A DNA stretch of 64,000 bases from contig CM060107.1 in NCBI GenBank assembly GCA_030522415.1, positions 48,948,307 to 49,012,306 of the forward strand. The letters run 5' to 3'. This stretch comes from Channallabes apus. Taxonomy: Eukaryota > Chordata > Actinopteri > Siluriformes > Clariidae. The notes beneath the pieces are model-generated. The model was not told where the DNA came from. It saw only the letters and a list, made by a program, of their open reading frames with translations, and ran no database searches. Position numbers and translations under genes: made by a program. Shown here one piece after another: positions 18,861 to 29,857 of this stretch. Positions within the stretch are counted from its first letter, which is position 1; the number at the start of each line of letters is the position of its first letter.

Positions 18861-19535
18861 CTAAAGGCATGAAAAATGTGAACATTAGATGTGTAATGAA
18901 ATGTTAAATTTATGTAGAGAGTGAGACAGACAGTAGAGATTGTGTGTGTGTGTGTGTGCGCGTGTGTGTGTGGTACATACAGTACAGAAAATCGTCTCTG
19001 CTCTTTGGTTCTGAGGGTAAAATCATCTGAATTGCTGCAGCTGTGGAGACACAGAGACAAAATGGAGACACAAAAATCAAATGCTGAATTCCTCGAGTCT
19101 CTTTTTCAGTTCAGAGAGAGATTTCCTCACGCCATCAAATGAGAGATGTTGATTGACAGTGATGCTGGGTGAGTCCTCACGTCCAGAAGAGACATAGAGA
19201 GACTGGAGACTCTACAGAGAGAAAGAACAACATCATGGAGAAGGAGAAAGTAGAGAAATGTGTGTGTGCAGGTGTGTGTGTGCGTGTGTTAGTTACCTGG
19301 AGGAAATGGACGTGATCGTGTGTGTGTGTGAAAGCTGCTCCAGCTCAGTGAGTCTCCTCTGAAGATCAGCAATCTCCTGCTCCAGTTGCTCCAGGAGTCG
19401 TTCAGCTCGACTCAGTTCAGCGTTCTCCTGAGCTCTGATCAGCTCCGTCACCTCCGAGCGCTTTTTCTCCATTAGGCTGATCATCTCAGTAAACATCATC
19501 TCACTGTCCTCCACTGCTGTCTGTGCACTCAGCTG

Positions 19536-19538
19536 TTA

Positions 19539-19591
<53 letters not shown>
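19536..19591. repeat. (AC)n microsatellite in intron 2 of unit C
   Basis: Perfect dinucleotide run just upstream of the exon 3 acceptor (coding-strand GT). The same position carries a run in A and B. Confidence 0.95.
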
Positions 19592-19592
<1 letters not shown>

Positions 19593-19861
19593 GATTTTAA
19601 GTTTATCCATAATTCCCTGTCGAACTGCCACTTTACAGTAAATGTCTCCATGTTGTCCTACGTTTCTAGTTTCAGCTGCTGCACCTTCTTCTGCTTCTCC
19701 TGGATTCACTGATGGGATTTCATCTGCTCCTCATTTAACTCACTCTAAAGACAAATTAAACACATTTAACTTTTTATGCGTTATGAGATTACAGAAGAGT
19801 GGGTACTGATTAATTCCACTCAGTTTGTACATAGTTAGACTTATAAAAGTGTTAAAGACGT

Positions 19862-20241
19862 TCATTCATTCATTCATTCATTTTCTATACCGCTTAATCC
19901 TGTGTTCAGGGTCGCGGGGGACCTGGAGCCTATCCCAGGATACTTCGGGCACTAGGCGGGGTACACCCTGGACAGGGTGCCAATCCATCGCAGAGCACAC
20001 ACACATACACACACTCACACACCCAATCACACACTACGGGCAATTTAGGAACGCCAATTAGCCTAACCTGCATATCTTTGGACTGTGGGAGGAAACCGGA
20101 GTACCCGGAGGAAACCCACCAAGCACGGGGAGAACATGCAAACTCCATGCACACAGAGACGGGAATCGAGCCTGGCCGGGAATCGAACCCAGACCCTGGA
20201 GGTGCAAGGCGACAGTGCTAACCACTACACCACCGCGCCCC
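19862..20241 (-). repeat. Complete tRNA-derived SINE (family 1)
   Basis: A 13-bp target duplication GTGTTAAAGACGT flanks it (19849-19861 and 20242-20254). On the - strand it starts GGGGCGCGGTGGTGTAGTGG (box A-like), has box B GGTTCGATTCCC, and ends in an (AATG)n tail. It lies in intron 1 of unit C. Confidence 0.88.
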
Positions 20242-20937
20242 GTGTTAAAGACGTAAAATCGGAAATTGTATTTTGCAAATGCATAAGATTATGCAATACA
20301 TGTATGTCCTCAGTGGTCAGAGATCAAAGTTTAGATACAGAGATAAGAAGTTACTTAAAGACAATTAATGAGTAAACAATAAATTACTGATTAAACTCTG
20401 TGTAGCTGTAAACCAACATTCAGATGGGTGTTGGCTGAATTTACTGCCCTGACTTGATAAAGACAAATTTATTTACTCACATCATAACCTTAACTCACCT
20501 TCATTATTCTTCTAAATAAAAATGTAAAGTATTTTTTTTGTATCTGGCTTGTATCTTTAGATTTTTATGACAACCAATCCGGAACCAGAATTTACGAGTT
20601 TAAAATTGTAAGAAAATGAATAAAAGACTGAAATAAGGTGTGGCTGCTTGGAGTGAAAACGTTTATCTGCTGTAGATTAGAAATACAAATTGCACGCAAA
20701 TAATCTGAATAGATTAGACTTCCATATCTCACCTGTTTTTCAGTTCTGAGTAGAACAGGCCTTAGAGTAAAAACTCCAGCTATAAACTCCCCTCTGATCC
20801 TCCCGATCCCAGCAGTCATTAATACACACCTTACAGAAACTGTGACCACAGGAGATAGTCACTGGATCCTTCAGGAGATCCAGACACACTGGACAGATGA
20901 ACTGGACCTCAGCTACTGAGATACTGGCTTCAGCCAT

Positions 20938-21325
20938 GTTCTTGTACTCACACACTGACAGAGAGAGATAAAGAGTTTCACTAAAATGAACTTCCGTGTT
21001 ATGTGAGTGTATATATACATAAGAGAGAGGTGGGAGGAACAGAAGGCAGAGGGATTATGTCATTTTTTATGATTATTTTATCGCTCTATAACCATGCCTC
21101 AGATTCAAACTACCATTATAAGAAAAGTGTAAATTACATTTGAAAATGTATAAAAGGAAAGCAGGGTGACTCTGTTTTAATGGTATTGATGTTGATGATG
21201 TAATGAATAATAGCACTGATATTCACAATTTATACAGTAGGTTATGTTAAATCTACAGTGTAGTGGGAGCTTTAAGGTGTCAGATTTGACTGTGTGGCAA
21301 TGACAAATGGTTCTAGACGAATGGG
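20938..21325. other. Upstream flank of unit C
   Basis: No TATA box in the position seen in A and B. A tgtatatatacata stretch near 21008 could play that role. Otherwise nothing recognised. Confidence 0.35.
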
Positions 21326-21521
21326 CCAGGGGTAGCTCAGTGGTTAAGGCGTTGGACTACGGTTCAGAAGATCCCAGGTTCAAACCCCACAACCACCAAG
21401 TTGCCACTGTTGGGCCCTTGAGCAAGGCCCTTAACCCTCAACTGCTCAGATGTATAACGAGATAAAAATGTAAGTTGCTCTGGATAAGAGCGTCTGCCAA
21501 ATGCCTAAATGTAAATGTTCT
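21326..21521 (+). repeat. Complete tRNA-derived SINE (family 2)
   Basis: Starts gggccaggggtagctcagtg, with box A TAGCTCAGTGGTTAAGG and box B GGTTCAAACCCC, and ends in a tail with atttaggc-like motifs (cctaaatgtaaatg). Short gttctag copies on both sides may be the target duplication. Same family as 12005-12185 and 41281-41486. Confidence 0.85.
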
Positions 21522-21827
21522 AGTGACTCGTAAGTCAGGAACCAGTCAGGTATCTTGATGAGGGTCCAAGAAAAGTCAGCATTGACTTTGCAATATTATT
21601 AACCAGAACGAGAAATCAAGGTTCGGTTTAAATCAACTACAATTCACTATTGTTTGTGTGACCTTACATTGTCGTGCAATAAACATTTCTAGCGTTTCTA
21701 GGAGCAGCTCTGTCTCTGCTCACCTTTATAGTGTTCACTGCCTCTACTGTTACATGGTATCTTCTACTTCTCCTTTAAATCGCTCTGAGGACAAATAAAA
21801 CATTTTACTCTTTAACTCTTTAAGTGG

Positions 21828-22212
21828 GGCTTAAGAGAGGATCCACTGTGCAAGCTTTGTGGGGAGAGGGGTACCATGCATCCTGTCAGGGTGTAAAACA
21901 GCACTTGCCCAAGGTAGATACAGGTGGCGCCATGACAAGGTGCTCATGACACTCGCTAACACCCTGGAGCAAGCGAGACGCAAGAAACACCAACCACATG
22001 GGAAAGTAATACCATCAATCAAGTTTGTAAGAGCGGGTCAAAAGACACCAACTACAGTAACGACAAGAACCAACCTGCTGCAAAAAGCCCAATCATGGGA
22101 AATGAAGGTAGACCTGAGGGAAAGATTGCAATTCGCCCCGGTTGTCCAAACAACCCTGAGGCAAGATGCAGTACTGTGGTCTGAAGAGGCAAAGATCATC
22201 CTCATTCTTTTG
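21828..22212 (+). pseudogene. Fragment of a LINE with restriction-like endonuclease end
   Basis: Reads LCKLCGERGTMH, SGCKTALAQGRYRWRHDKVL, then a basic linker and LRQDAVLWSEEAKIILI. The C-x2-C-x7-H-x4-C zinc motif (one frame change near the His-Cys part) followed by an R(P)D..(E)L-type motif resembles the C-terminal CCHC plus restriction-like endonuclease of R2/R4-class LINEs. The frame breaks at 22212 where a Tc1 fragment begins. The class assignment is an inference. Confidence 0.5.
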
Positions 22213-22579
22213 ACTTCATGCTTGGTTTGTGCTCTGACATGAACGGTCAACTGTGGGACCTTATATAGACAGGTGTGTGCCTTTCCAAATCATGTCCAAC
22301 TAACTGAATTTACCACAGGTGGACTCCAATTAAGTTGTAGAAACATCTCAAGGATGATCAGGGGAAACAGGATGCGCCTGAGCTCAATTTTGCAAAAGCT
22401 GTGAATACTTATGTACATGTGCTTTCTCAATAAAAAAAAAATAAAAAATCTCAAGTAAACTTTCTTCATTATGGGGTGTTGTGTATAGAATTCTGAGGAA
22501 AAAATGCATTGAATCCATTTTAGAATAAGGCTGTGACATAACAAAATGTGGAAAAGTGAAAATACTTTCCAGATGCACT
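22213..22579 (-). mobile_element. 3' part of a Tc1-like transposon
   Basis: Contains gtgtgtgcctttccaaatca, ccacaggtggactccaatta and a terminus ending gaaaatactttccagatgca then ctg, followed by TA (22580). These are blocks of a common fish Tc1 family with CAGTGCATCYGGAAAGTATT termini. The transposase and the other terminus are missing. Strand is by the usual orientation and uncertain. Confidence 0.65.
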
Positions 22580-22679
22580 GTACTTGCTGTATGACCTGCC
22601 ACACACTTCTACAAAAGGTTCTTGAAACAAAGTTATGGCTATGACATGTCTTGAAACACTGGTATTTTGTCACCCCCAT

Positions 22680-25600
22680 TCATCTTGAGGACAGATTTAA
22701 TGCATTAATGAATGTGGGTGAGGAATCCCCAAATCTGATTGAATATGGATCGGATCAGCCAGCAGGCACTGAAAGTCGAGCAGACAGCGGCATTCAGCTC
22801 AGAGCGAAACCGAGGTCAGGACTCTGATAATCGGGGACTCCACTATCAGAAACATCAGTAGCAGGACAACAACCTCATGCTGCTTTCCTCAAGCAACCGT
22901 CTCTGATGTGAACAGGGAACTGACATGTTCTCACGGTTGCTTGGGCTGAACACATGGCTACAAAGAACCTGCAGTTCAAATGGAGTCAACTTCATCCACA
23001 ACTTCAATCTTTTCTGGGGCCATAGACAAACTGGATGGTCTCCACCCAAACTAATTTGGTTCAAGGGTGCTAAAGGAAAATATCTATTGGTTTTTCCCCC
23101 CATCATCCTTCAGCAGAATGTTCTAATCCTCTCAACCTGAATGGCACATGCACACCTGGACAAAGTCTAAGCGACCATAGACAGCTTTCGAGTCATCATG
23201 TGGTTAAAGAATCCCACAAGGACATTGATAACACCACGCAGCCAAAACAACCACAGCTCATGGACATCCCAGCTCAGTCCTGCCCATACAGAGCTCATCA
23301 CAGACAGACTGTGAAATACTACAACAGCTCCAACATAATTTTCTGTAAAACAGCCTAGGAATTCAGGACAATTTACTACAGCCACCAGAAACATCCATCT
23401 CACCAGACACACTATCTCTCTCTCCAGCATCTCCACTTCTAAGCTTCTCACAGAAAATGGAGGATCTGGTGTATACTGGGAACAAACTCTCCCACTCTTT
23501 TCCTGCAAGCCCCCAGATGCCAACTAAAAAAATACAGTGGGCTTCACCACCAAGGCTAGCAGATAGCAGCTCTCAGTGATGTGTGTTGGATCCACACTAT
23601 GATAGCAATAACATTCACACATGTTTACAGAACAAGCGGGAACCCAGTGTGCCTGTAGCTTTCTCTATATCTGTTTTAACACGTGATAGCAAGTCTAAGG
23701 CCATCTCAAGCTGTACAGCCGACCCATCTAATCTGCCACCTATTATGCATCAAACTAAGATTACAGTGGGGACAAAAAGTAATGTCATCAAGTTAGCATT
23801 TTTAAATATTTGCTCGCTACAAAAATTAAAAATTTTTAATCAATGATTTGATCACCACAAACAAATTGGATATTGTGTTTTTAAATGAAACCTGGTTAGA
23901 AGATAGCTGCAGTGCAACAGTCCTTAACAAAACAGCCCCTCCTAACTTTAGGTTCATGAGGATCTGCAGAACTGTTAGATGAGGTGGAGGTGTAGCTGCT
24001 CTATTTAAAGATGGTTATCAATGCAAGCAAGTGGCATTTGGTCAGTATTTGTCTTTTGAATATCTAGGGATTTTGCTGAAAGGTGCTCCACATATTTTGT
24101 TCATCATTATTTATAGACCTTCAAAATACTCTCCAGACTTTATTGAAGAGTTCACATAACTGCTCTCAATGATTTCCTCAGAGTTTGACTGTTTTGCTAT
24201 AACAGGGGACTTTAATATTCATATCGATAATGCAGAAATCAATACTACGAAAGAAATGATAAGTGTGTTAACCACTTTTGACCTGATTCAGCATGTGTAC
24301 GGGCCCACACATCATCGCGGACACACTTTAGATTTAGTCATCAGTAAGGGTCTAAACATCTCATCCATTATTATAAAGGACGTTTCTTTGATATATTGAT
24401 ATCTGTTACCACTGAATCTAGATCTGTCTCTGTCAGAAAGAGATGCATAAATAAGAATACAAGTGCACAATTTATGAAGGCTATATCTTTAACATCAATC
24501 ATTTCTGCAGACTCTGTTGATCTTCTCCTTGATTCCTTTAACTCAAAAGTTAAGAATATTATTGATATTGCTCTGGAAAAGGTCTGAAAGACAGGCAGAC
24601 AGAAATCACCATGGAGAAAATAACCAGCAGTTCAGAGTATGAAAAGACAATGTCGAACAGCTGAACGTATGTGGCGGAAGACGAACTTGAAATTCACTAT
24701 AGCATCTATAAAGACAGCCTTCATGCTTTCAATGTGGAACTAGCCACAGCTAGACAGACCTTCTTCTCAAACATTATAAACAGTAACTTAAACAACACAC
24801 ACGCTCTTTTTGCTACTGTTGAGAGACTGACAAACCCACTAAGTCAGATTCCCATTGAAATGCTCTCTGATAGCAAATGCAATGAGTTCGCTTCCTTCTT
24901 TTCTGAGAAAATCAGTAATATTAGAAGGGCTATTAACACATCAAGTTATGCAGAGGTCAGAAAAACCCAAACACAACCTCAAGAAACAGCTACTATGTCT
25001 GTCTTTCAAGCAATTGATAGCAAAATCTTACAGCACCTCAAATTGTTAACCTGCGACTTTGACACACTTCCCACATCTTTTCTCAAAAGTGTGTTTAACT
25101 GTTTAGAAACAGATCTTTTAGAATTGGTCAACACCTCACTTCTCTCTGGGACTTTTACAAACTCTGAAAACCGCAGTTGTAAAGCCACTCCTGAAATAGA
25201 GCAATCTTGATAATACAATATTGAAAAACTACAGACCAATATCACATCTTCCTTTTATAGGTAAGATTAATGAAAAGATTGTTTTTAATCAGCTGAACAA
25301 CCATTTAAACTCAAATGAATACCTGGACAGCTTTCAATCTGGTTTCCGATAGCATCATAGTACAGAGACAGCGCTCATAAAGATATTAAATGATATTTGT
25401 TTAAATTCTGATTCTGGCAAAATATCAGTGCTGCTACTGTTAGATCTTAGTGCTGTGTTTGACACTGTCGATCATAACATACTAATAGAAAGACTGAAAA
25501 ACTGGGTCAGGCTTTCAGGGATGGTACTAAAATGGTTCAGGTCATACTTAGAAGGGAGAGGTTATCATGTGGGTATAGGAGACCATAAGTCCAAGTGGAC

Positions 25601-26282
25601 CTCCATGACATGTGGAGTCCCACAAGGCTCAATTCTTGCACCCCTCCTGCTTAGCCTGTATATGCACCCACTAAGTCAGGTAATGAGAGGCAATTTGGTT
25701 CTATCACAGCCATGCTGATGATGTAAAGATTTACCTAGCCTCATCTCCAAATGACTACAGCCCCGTTGACTCCCTCTGCCAATGCATTGATGAAATTAAC
25801 AGTTGGAAGTGCCAAAATTTTCTTCAGTTAAACAAGGAGAAAACTGAGGTCGTTGCATTTGGAAACAAAGATGAAGCTCTGAAGCCATTATGCTGCCCGC
25901 AGCTGGAACCAGCTTACAGAAGAGATCAGATGTGCTAAAACATTAGACACATTTAAAGCTAGACTTAAAACTCATCTGTTTAGCTGTGCATTTATTGAAT
26001 GAGCACTGTGCTACGTCCGAACCGACTGCACTCTGTATTTTATGTTTCTTATATTTTCAACTGTTTTATTTTGATTCTAAATCAAATTTTAAGTAATTTT
26101 AAAAGTGCCACTACAAACTGTTTTTATTTCTATTTTAAATCAAATTAAAATAATTTTAAAAAATTTAGTTTTAGTGCTATTATTTTCTATTTCTTTTTTT
26201 ATTATTTCCTTCTCTTTTATGTAAAGCACTTTGAATAACCATTGTGTATGAAATGTGCTATACAAATAAACTTGCCTTGCCC
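22680..26282 (+). mobile_element. L2/CR1-type LINE, near full length, degenerate
   Basis: In order: an ORF1 esterase-like part (TLIIGDSTIRNISSR, near 22825; INFIHNFNLFWG-like near 22980-23020), the endonuclease (KLAFLNICSL, VFLNETWLE, AITGDFNIHID, GHTLDLVISKG), and reverse transcriptase (NYRPISHLPF, LLLLDLSAVFDTVDHNIL, CGVPQGSILAPLL, then HADDVKIY in place of YADD). It ends with the L2-like 3' end gtgctatacaaataaacttg and a short TTGCC repeat. Several stops and frame breaks occur. It lies in what would be intron 4 of unit D. Confidence 0.85.
23790..25740 (+). pseudogene. L2/CR1 ORF2 (endonuclease and RT), broken
   Basis: The endonuclease is read in two or more frames (stop after KLKIFNQ at 23844; TGA inside ICRTVR*GGG near 23980; stop before LLSM near 24160). 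GDFNIHID near 24206-24230 supplies the catalytic Asp-Asn pair of an APE-type nuclease. RT blocks run from 25230 to 25740 with a stop in SGFR*HHS near 25351. Confidence 0.8.
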
Positions 26283-26383
26283 TGCCTTGCTCTGAAATCT
26301 TTACGATGACAAACTGTAAAACTGTTTTTGTCTTTTACAGCACCTGATTTTTGTGTCTCTACTTTGTTACTTTGTCGCCACAG

Positions 26384-26450
26384 CTGCAGCAGTTCAGATG
26401 ATTTTACCCTCACAACCAATGAGCAGAGAAGATTTTCTACACTGTATGTA

Positions 26451-26513
<63 letters not shown>

Positions 26514-27084
26514 TATTATCACAGTGATTATCATCTAACATTCACATTTTTTTATGTCTTTAGATTTCTGTGATCTGACTCTGGATCCCAACACAGTACA
26601 TTATAACCTCATTATGTCTGAGGAGAACAGAGCTGTGACGTGCAGTCCGAGAAAGCTGCTGTACTCAGATCATCCAGAGAGATTTGACTACTATAATCAG
26701 GTGTTGAGTAAGGAGAGAGTGTGTGGATGCTGTTACTGGGAGGTATTGTGGAACAGTCAGGATTATGTGTACATATCAGTTTCATATAAAGGCATCAGCA
26801 GGAAAGGACGGGGTGATGAACGTTGGTTTGGAGGCAACAATCAGTCCTGGAGTCTGCGATGCTCTTCTACTTCTCTGTATTTCTGTCACAATAAGATTAA
26901 GACTGATCTCAGAGCTCCATCATCCTCCAGAATAGGAGTGTATGTGGATCACAGTGCAGGAACTCTGTCCTTCTACAGCGTCTCTGACACCATGAAGCTC
27001 CTCCACAGAGTCCACACCACATTCACTCAGCCTCTGTACGCTGAGAAAGCAATAGGGCATGCTCATTCTTCAAAATGCACTTGA
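26384..27084 (+). pseudogene. finTRIM unit D: orphan exons 5 and 6
   Basis: Exon 5 26384-26443 (acceptor cgccacag, donor gtatgt; AAVQMILPSQPMSREDFLH) and exon 6 from 26564 (acceptor gtctttag) encode a complete PRY and most of SPRY: FCDLTLDPNTVHYN, CCYWEVLWNSQDYV, GVYVDHSAGTLSFYS, TQPLYA. Both are open and in phase. The C-terminal strand (GF...VRLC.PK) is replaced after 27042 by unrelated AEKAIGHAHSSKCT and a stop at 27082-27084. No RING, B-box or coiled-coil exon lies upstream. The L2 LINE occupies the place of intron 4. Confidence 0.85.
26453..26511. repeat. (CA)n microsatellite, intron 5 of unit D
   Basis: Perfect run starting about 10 bases after the exon 5 donor, as in units B and E. Confidence 0.95.
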
Positions 27085-27434
27085 GGAAATAAGAATATAT
27101 TTTCTCTACACTGGCACACATGCTGTTGTTGTAAGTTCTTTGTACAAGTGGTCTGGTTGTACTGATCTACGTGATTCTGTATTTCTGCTTTAGTACCAAA
27201 AAGTTACCCACTGGTGGAGATGGACTATATTCTACCACTCAGCCTGTAACTGCTATTGTTAATATAATCATTGCCAACCATACCATAAAACACAGAAGTT
27301 TCAGATCCAGTGGTGGTCTCATCACATTTTTGGACAAACTCTATGGAAGGTTTATCCCAGGAGAGGAAAGGCAGCAAGTGAGGAGAAATGTCCCAGAATT
27401 CATAATCGTTATGGAGAGATTCGAGGCCCAGTAA
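27085..27434 (+). other. Flank of unit D with an 87-residue unknown frame
   Basis: 27085-27160 resembles 32715-32762 and 46225-46300 (ggaaataagaatat, tacactggcacac, aagttctttg), so it is a shared downstream segment. An open frame at 27171-27434 (HTIKHRSFRSSGG, FLDKLYGRFIPGEERQQVRR) has no family I recognise. Part of it, caagtgaggagaaatgt, recurs at 58217 downstream of unit B, where the frame is not kept. It may be an old 3' UTR or a lost exon. Confidence 0.4.
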
Positions 27435-27932
27435 AGGATGATCTCACTTTTCCTTCCTCCCTATTTTCCATTCCTCAACCTATCAAAAGAATAATTTCCC
27501 CATAAGATCAACATATTCTGTCATATTCAATATCACATGTTCTTAGTGTTTTAAAGTCGTTCTGTCATGAGTGATCTGGTCACGTGACACCTTCAGCCAG
27601 TGCTATGGTAGAAGCATTGATTTAGAGACATGTTCACTACTAGTTAAAATGTTTAGACACTCCTTGTAATTCAGTTTTCCTTATTTCCTTCTACATTGTA
27701 AAACAATACTGAAAGCATCCGAAATATTCAATAATCTCCATTGAACAGGTGATCCTGAGTTTTCCTTCATAACAGTTCTAATCTGAGGTACTGTTAATTG
27801 GTGATTCTTGACGCTGGTAGCTTTAAATAAAATTCACCTCTTCAGCCAAGTAAGTTTGTTCTTGCTTTCCTGTGATGGTTATAATGTAATTTAATTATAA
27901 ATGCAGCAATAAAGGGAATTTACTGATCAAAA

Positions 27933-27992
<60 letters not shown>

Positions 27993-28695
27993 ATAGCAGT
28001 CATATAAGTGATGTTGGATATTCAGGGAGGCATGACTGTACTTCAGTGAAGGTCTGCTATAATTTTTGCTAGCCACCAGATGTCGCTGTGCCTCCTGAAA
28101 TAAATGCTTCAAAGCTTTGAGAATATTTATATATTACAGAAATGTAAAGAAATACCTAATGCTTTATAATAGGACAAATAAAATAATTTCACTCTCTATG
28201 AATGATCAGGTTCGTAACTCACGGGGTGATTATTAATATATAATAATATAATATTACACACTGTATAATCCACATCCTGGATTTCAAGAAATCATGTTCC
28301 CATCAGAACTGAGCAGTGAAAAGTGAGGTGGCTGAAAGTCATTGAGATACGGAGTGACACGTGAATAACTATGATGCTGTATCATGTGTTTGTATACACA
28401 CATTTATAGTTAATTAGAATTGAATAGTGTTGTGTAGAAAAGAATATTGTAAATCAATACAGTCTACAATTTAAAACGTCAATTATCTTATAAATACAGA
28501 AACAGTGAAAAGACACTCGATAATTTTACACAGATTTCTGCTTTAATTCAACAAGTTGGTAAAAAGCCGTTGAAATGAGAGAGTAACCGTTGAAAATCCT
28601 TGCCCTCGCGCACAGCGTTAAGCAGTGGATGATGTCATGATTTGAATCGGCGCGCGACTGGGGAAACGCACGTCGTGAATTTCAGGAGCACCTGT
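27435..28695. other. Intergenic with AT microsatellite
   Basis: An (AT)n run lies at 27935-27978, followed by poly(T). 28450-28560 resembles 16525-16630 in inverse orientation. No gene seen. Confidence 0.5.
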
Positions 28696-29857
28696 GGGGC
28701 CTCATGTATCAACGCTGCGTACGCACAAAAACTTTGCTTACGCCAGTTTTCACAACAGTGAAATTAACGTGAGAATGTGCTTTCTTCCACGCCAACTTCC
28801 TGTCTGGCGTACGTGTATTTCTTCTTGTGTGTGTTTGTTTTATTTCCTTTGGCGACTCCTAGAGGCAATTATGTTGAATTGCACACTACAGAGTATCGCA
28901 CCAACACATGTGAAAAACATTGCTAATCATTTATAATTGATAAAATGGGTTAATTGACACAATATTTTTCTATCAGTTATGTGATTTAGAACATATAAAA
29001 GCATTTTCAAATGTATACAACCCTTAGTCTGTGTCAATGGCCGAATCCGAAGGGAGCGCGTTTTTAGGGATCACAGTGATTTTCTGGCCCACGATGATGA
29101 CTGGCTTATTAGCCGTTTCAGATTTCCAAGAGCTATCCTCTCCGCATGTCTAGCAGGTACAGTATATAAGGTTTCCATACCATGCAGTTGACCAGCCAAG
29201 CATTAAAGCGCAATTTGCAGCGATCGCCGGTTTTCCTAATGTAATCGGAGCCATCGACTGCACGCACATTGCTATAAAGGCGCCATCTGAAGACGAATTT
29301 GCATACGTGAATCGGAAACATTTCCATTCAATAAATGTGCAAATAATATGTGATGCTCAAATGCGCCTAACAAATATTGTGGCAAGGTGGCCTGGGTCAA
29401 CCCATGATTCATTCATCCTCACAAACAGCATGGCTGGGATGAGGCTCCAAGGTGGCAGGGTGCGCAATGGGTGGCTTCTTGGTGAGTGATGTATTTAAAG
29501 ATATTATTCCAGCTAAGTTTTTTTTTTTATTTTGTTATTAATTCTGGAGGACAAACTTGCAAATAACACATTCTGTGAGTTTCTCTGCTTGCTTTTGCCA
29601 TTGCTTTTTCATTTGGTTTTGCCAAAGTGGAGTCATTACCATATTTATACAGGGGAGGAGGCAGGGAGAGGTTTTGCGCTCGTGCACGTGCGCTCAATTT
29701 CACGTTAATTCGGATGTACAAAGAGAATATGCGTGGGATTCCACGTACGCAGTGTTTCATACATCAGATTTTTTTTACTGCGTACGCGCATTTACAGCTT
29801 TGTCCGTACGCAATGTTTTAGTATGAATTCAACGCAAGTCTTTGTGCATGAGGCCCC
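28696..29857 (+). mobile_element. Harbinger-type DNA transposon, internally deleted
   Basis: Termini GGGGCCTCATGTATCAACG at the left and the inverse tttgtgcatgaggcccc at the right. Flanking trinucleotides tgt and tgg are compatible with a diverged 3-bp target site. Five CGTACG-type motifs cluster at the two ends. The internal sequence carries part of a HARBI1-like nuclease. No Myb-like second gene is seen. Confidence 0.82.
29060..29489 (+). pseudogene. HARBI1-like nuclease fragment
   Basis: Contains DWLISRFRFPRAIL, then, after a stop near 29208, AIAGFPNVIGAIDCTHIAIK (first catalytic Asp), NVQIICDAQMRLTNIVARWP and GSTHDSFI (second Asp region). The frame ends WLLGE* at 29489, before the third acidic residue. 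It is a DDE nuclease of the PIF/Harbinger superfamily, inactivated by truncation and a stop. Confidence 0.8.

Larger units (their letters stand above)
18349..20937 (-). pseudogene. finTRIM unit C (TRIM pseudogene)
   Basis: Read on the - strand it keeps the exon order of the intact genes A and B: exon 1 20733-20937 (RING), exon 2 about 19665-19744, exon 3 19297-19532 (coiled coil), exon 4 remnant about 19085-19211, exon 5 18981-19040, exon 6 18349-18860 (B30.2). Damage: exon 1 lost the second half of the RING and both B-boxes in two internal deletions. Exon 2 has an in-frame TGA and lost its 3' end. Exon 3 has a 2-bp gain in a GT run and shifts frame. The 3' end of exon 4 and most of intron 4 are deleted. 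Exons 5 and 6 remain open. The start codon is at 20937, with MAEASISVAEVQFICPVC as in copy B. A SINE sits in intron 1. Confidence 0.88.

Noticed and set aside
21326..21410. tRNA gene suggested by A and B box sequences
   Set aside because: The boxes lie at the head of a SINE with more than 100 bases of body. No cloverleaf with a good acceptor stem can be formed. The same holds at 11.5, 12.1, 20.2, 41.4 and 43.9 kb.
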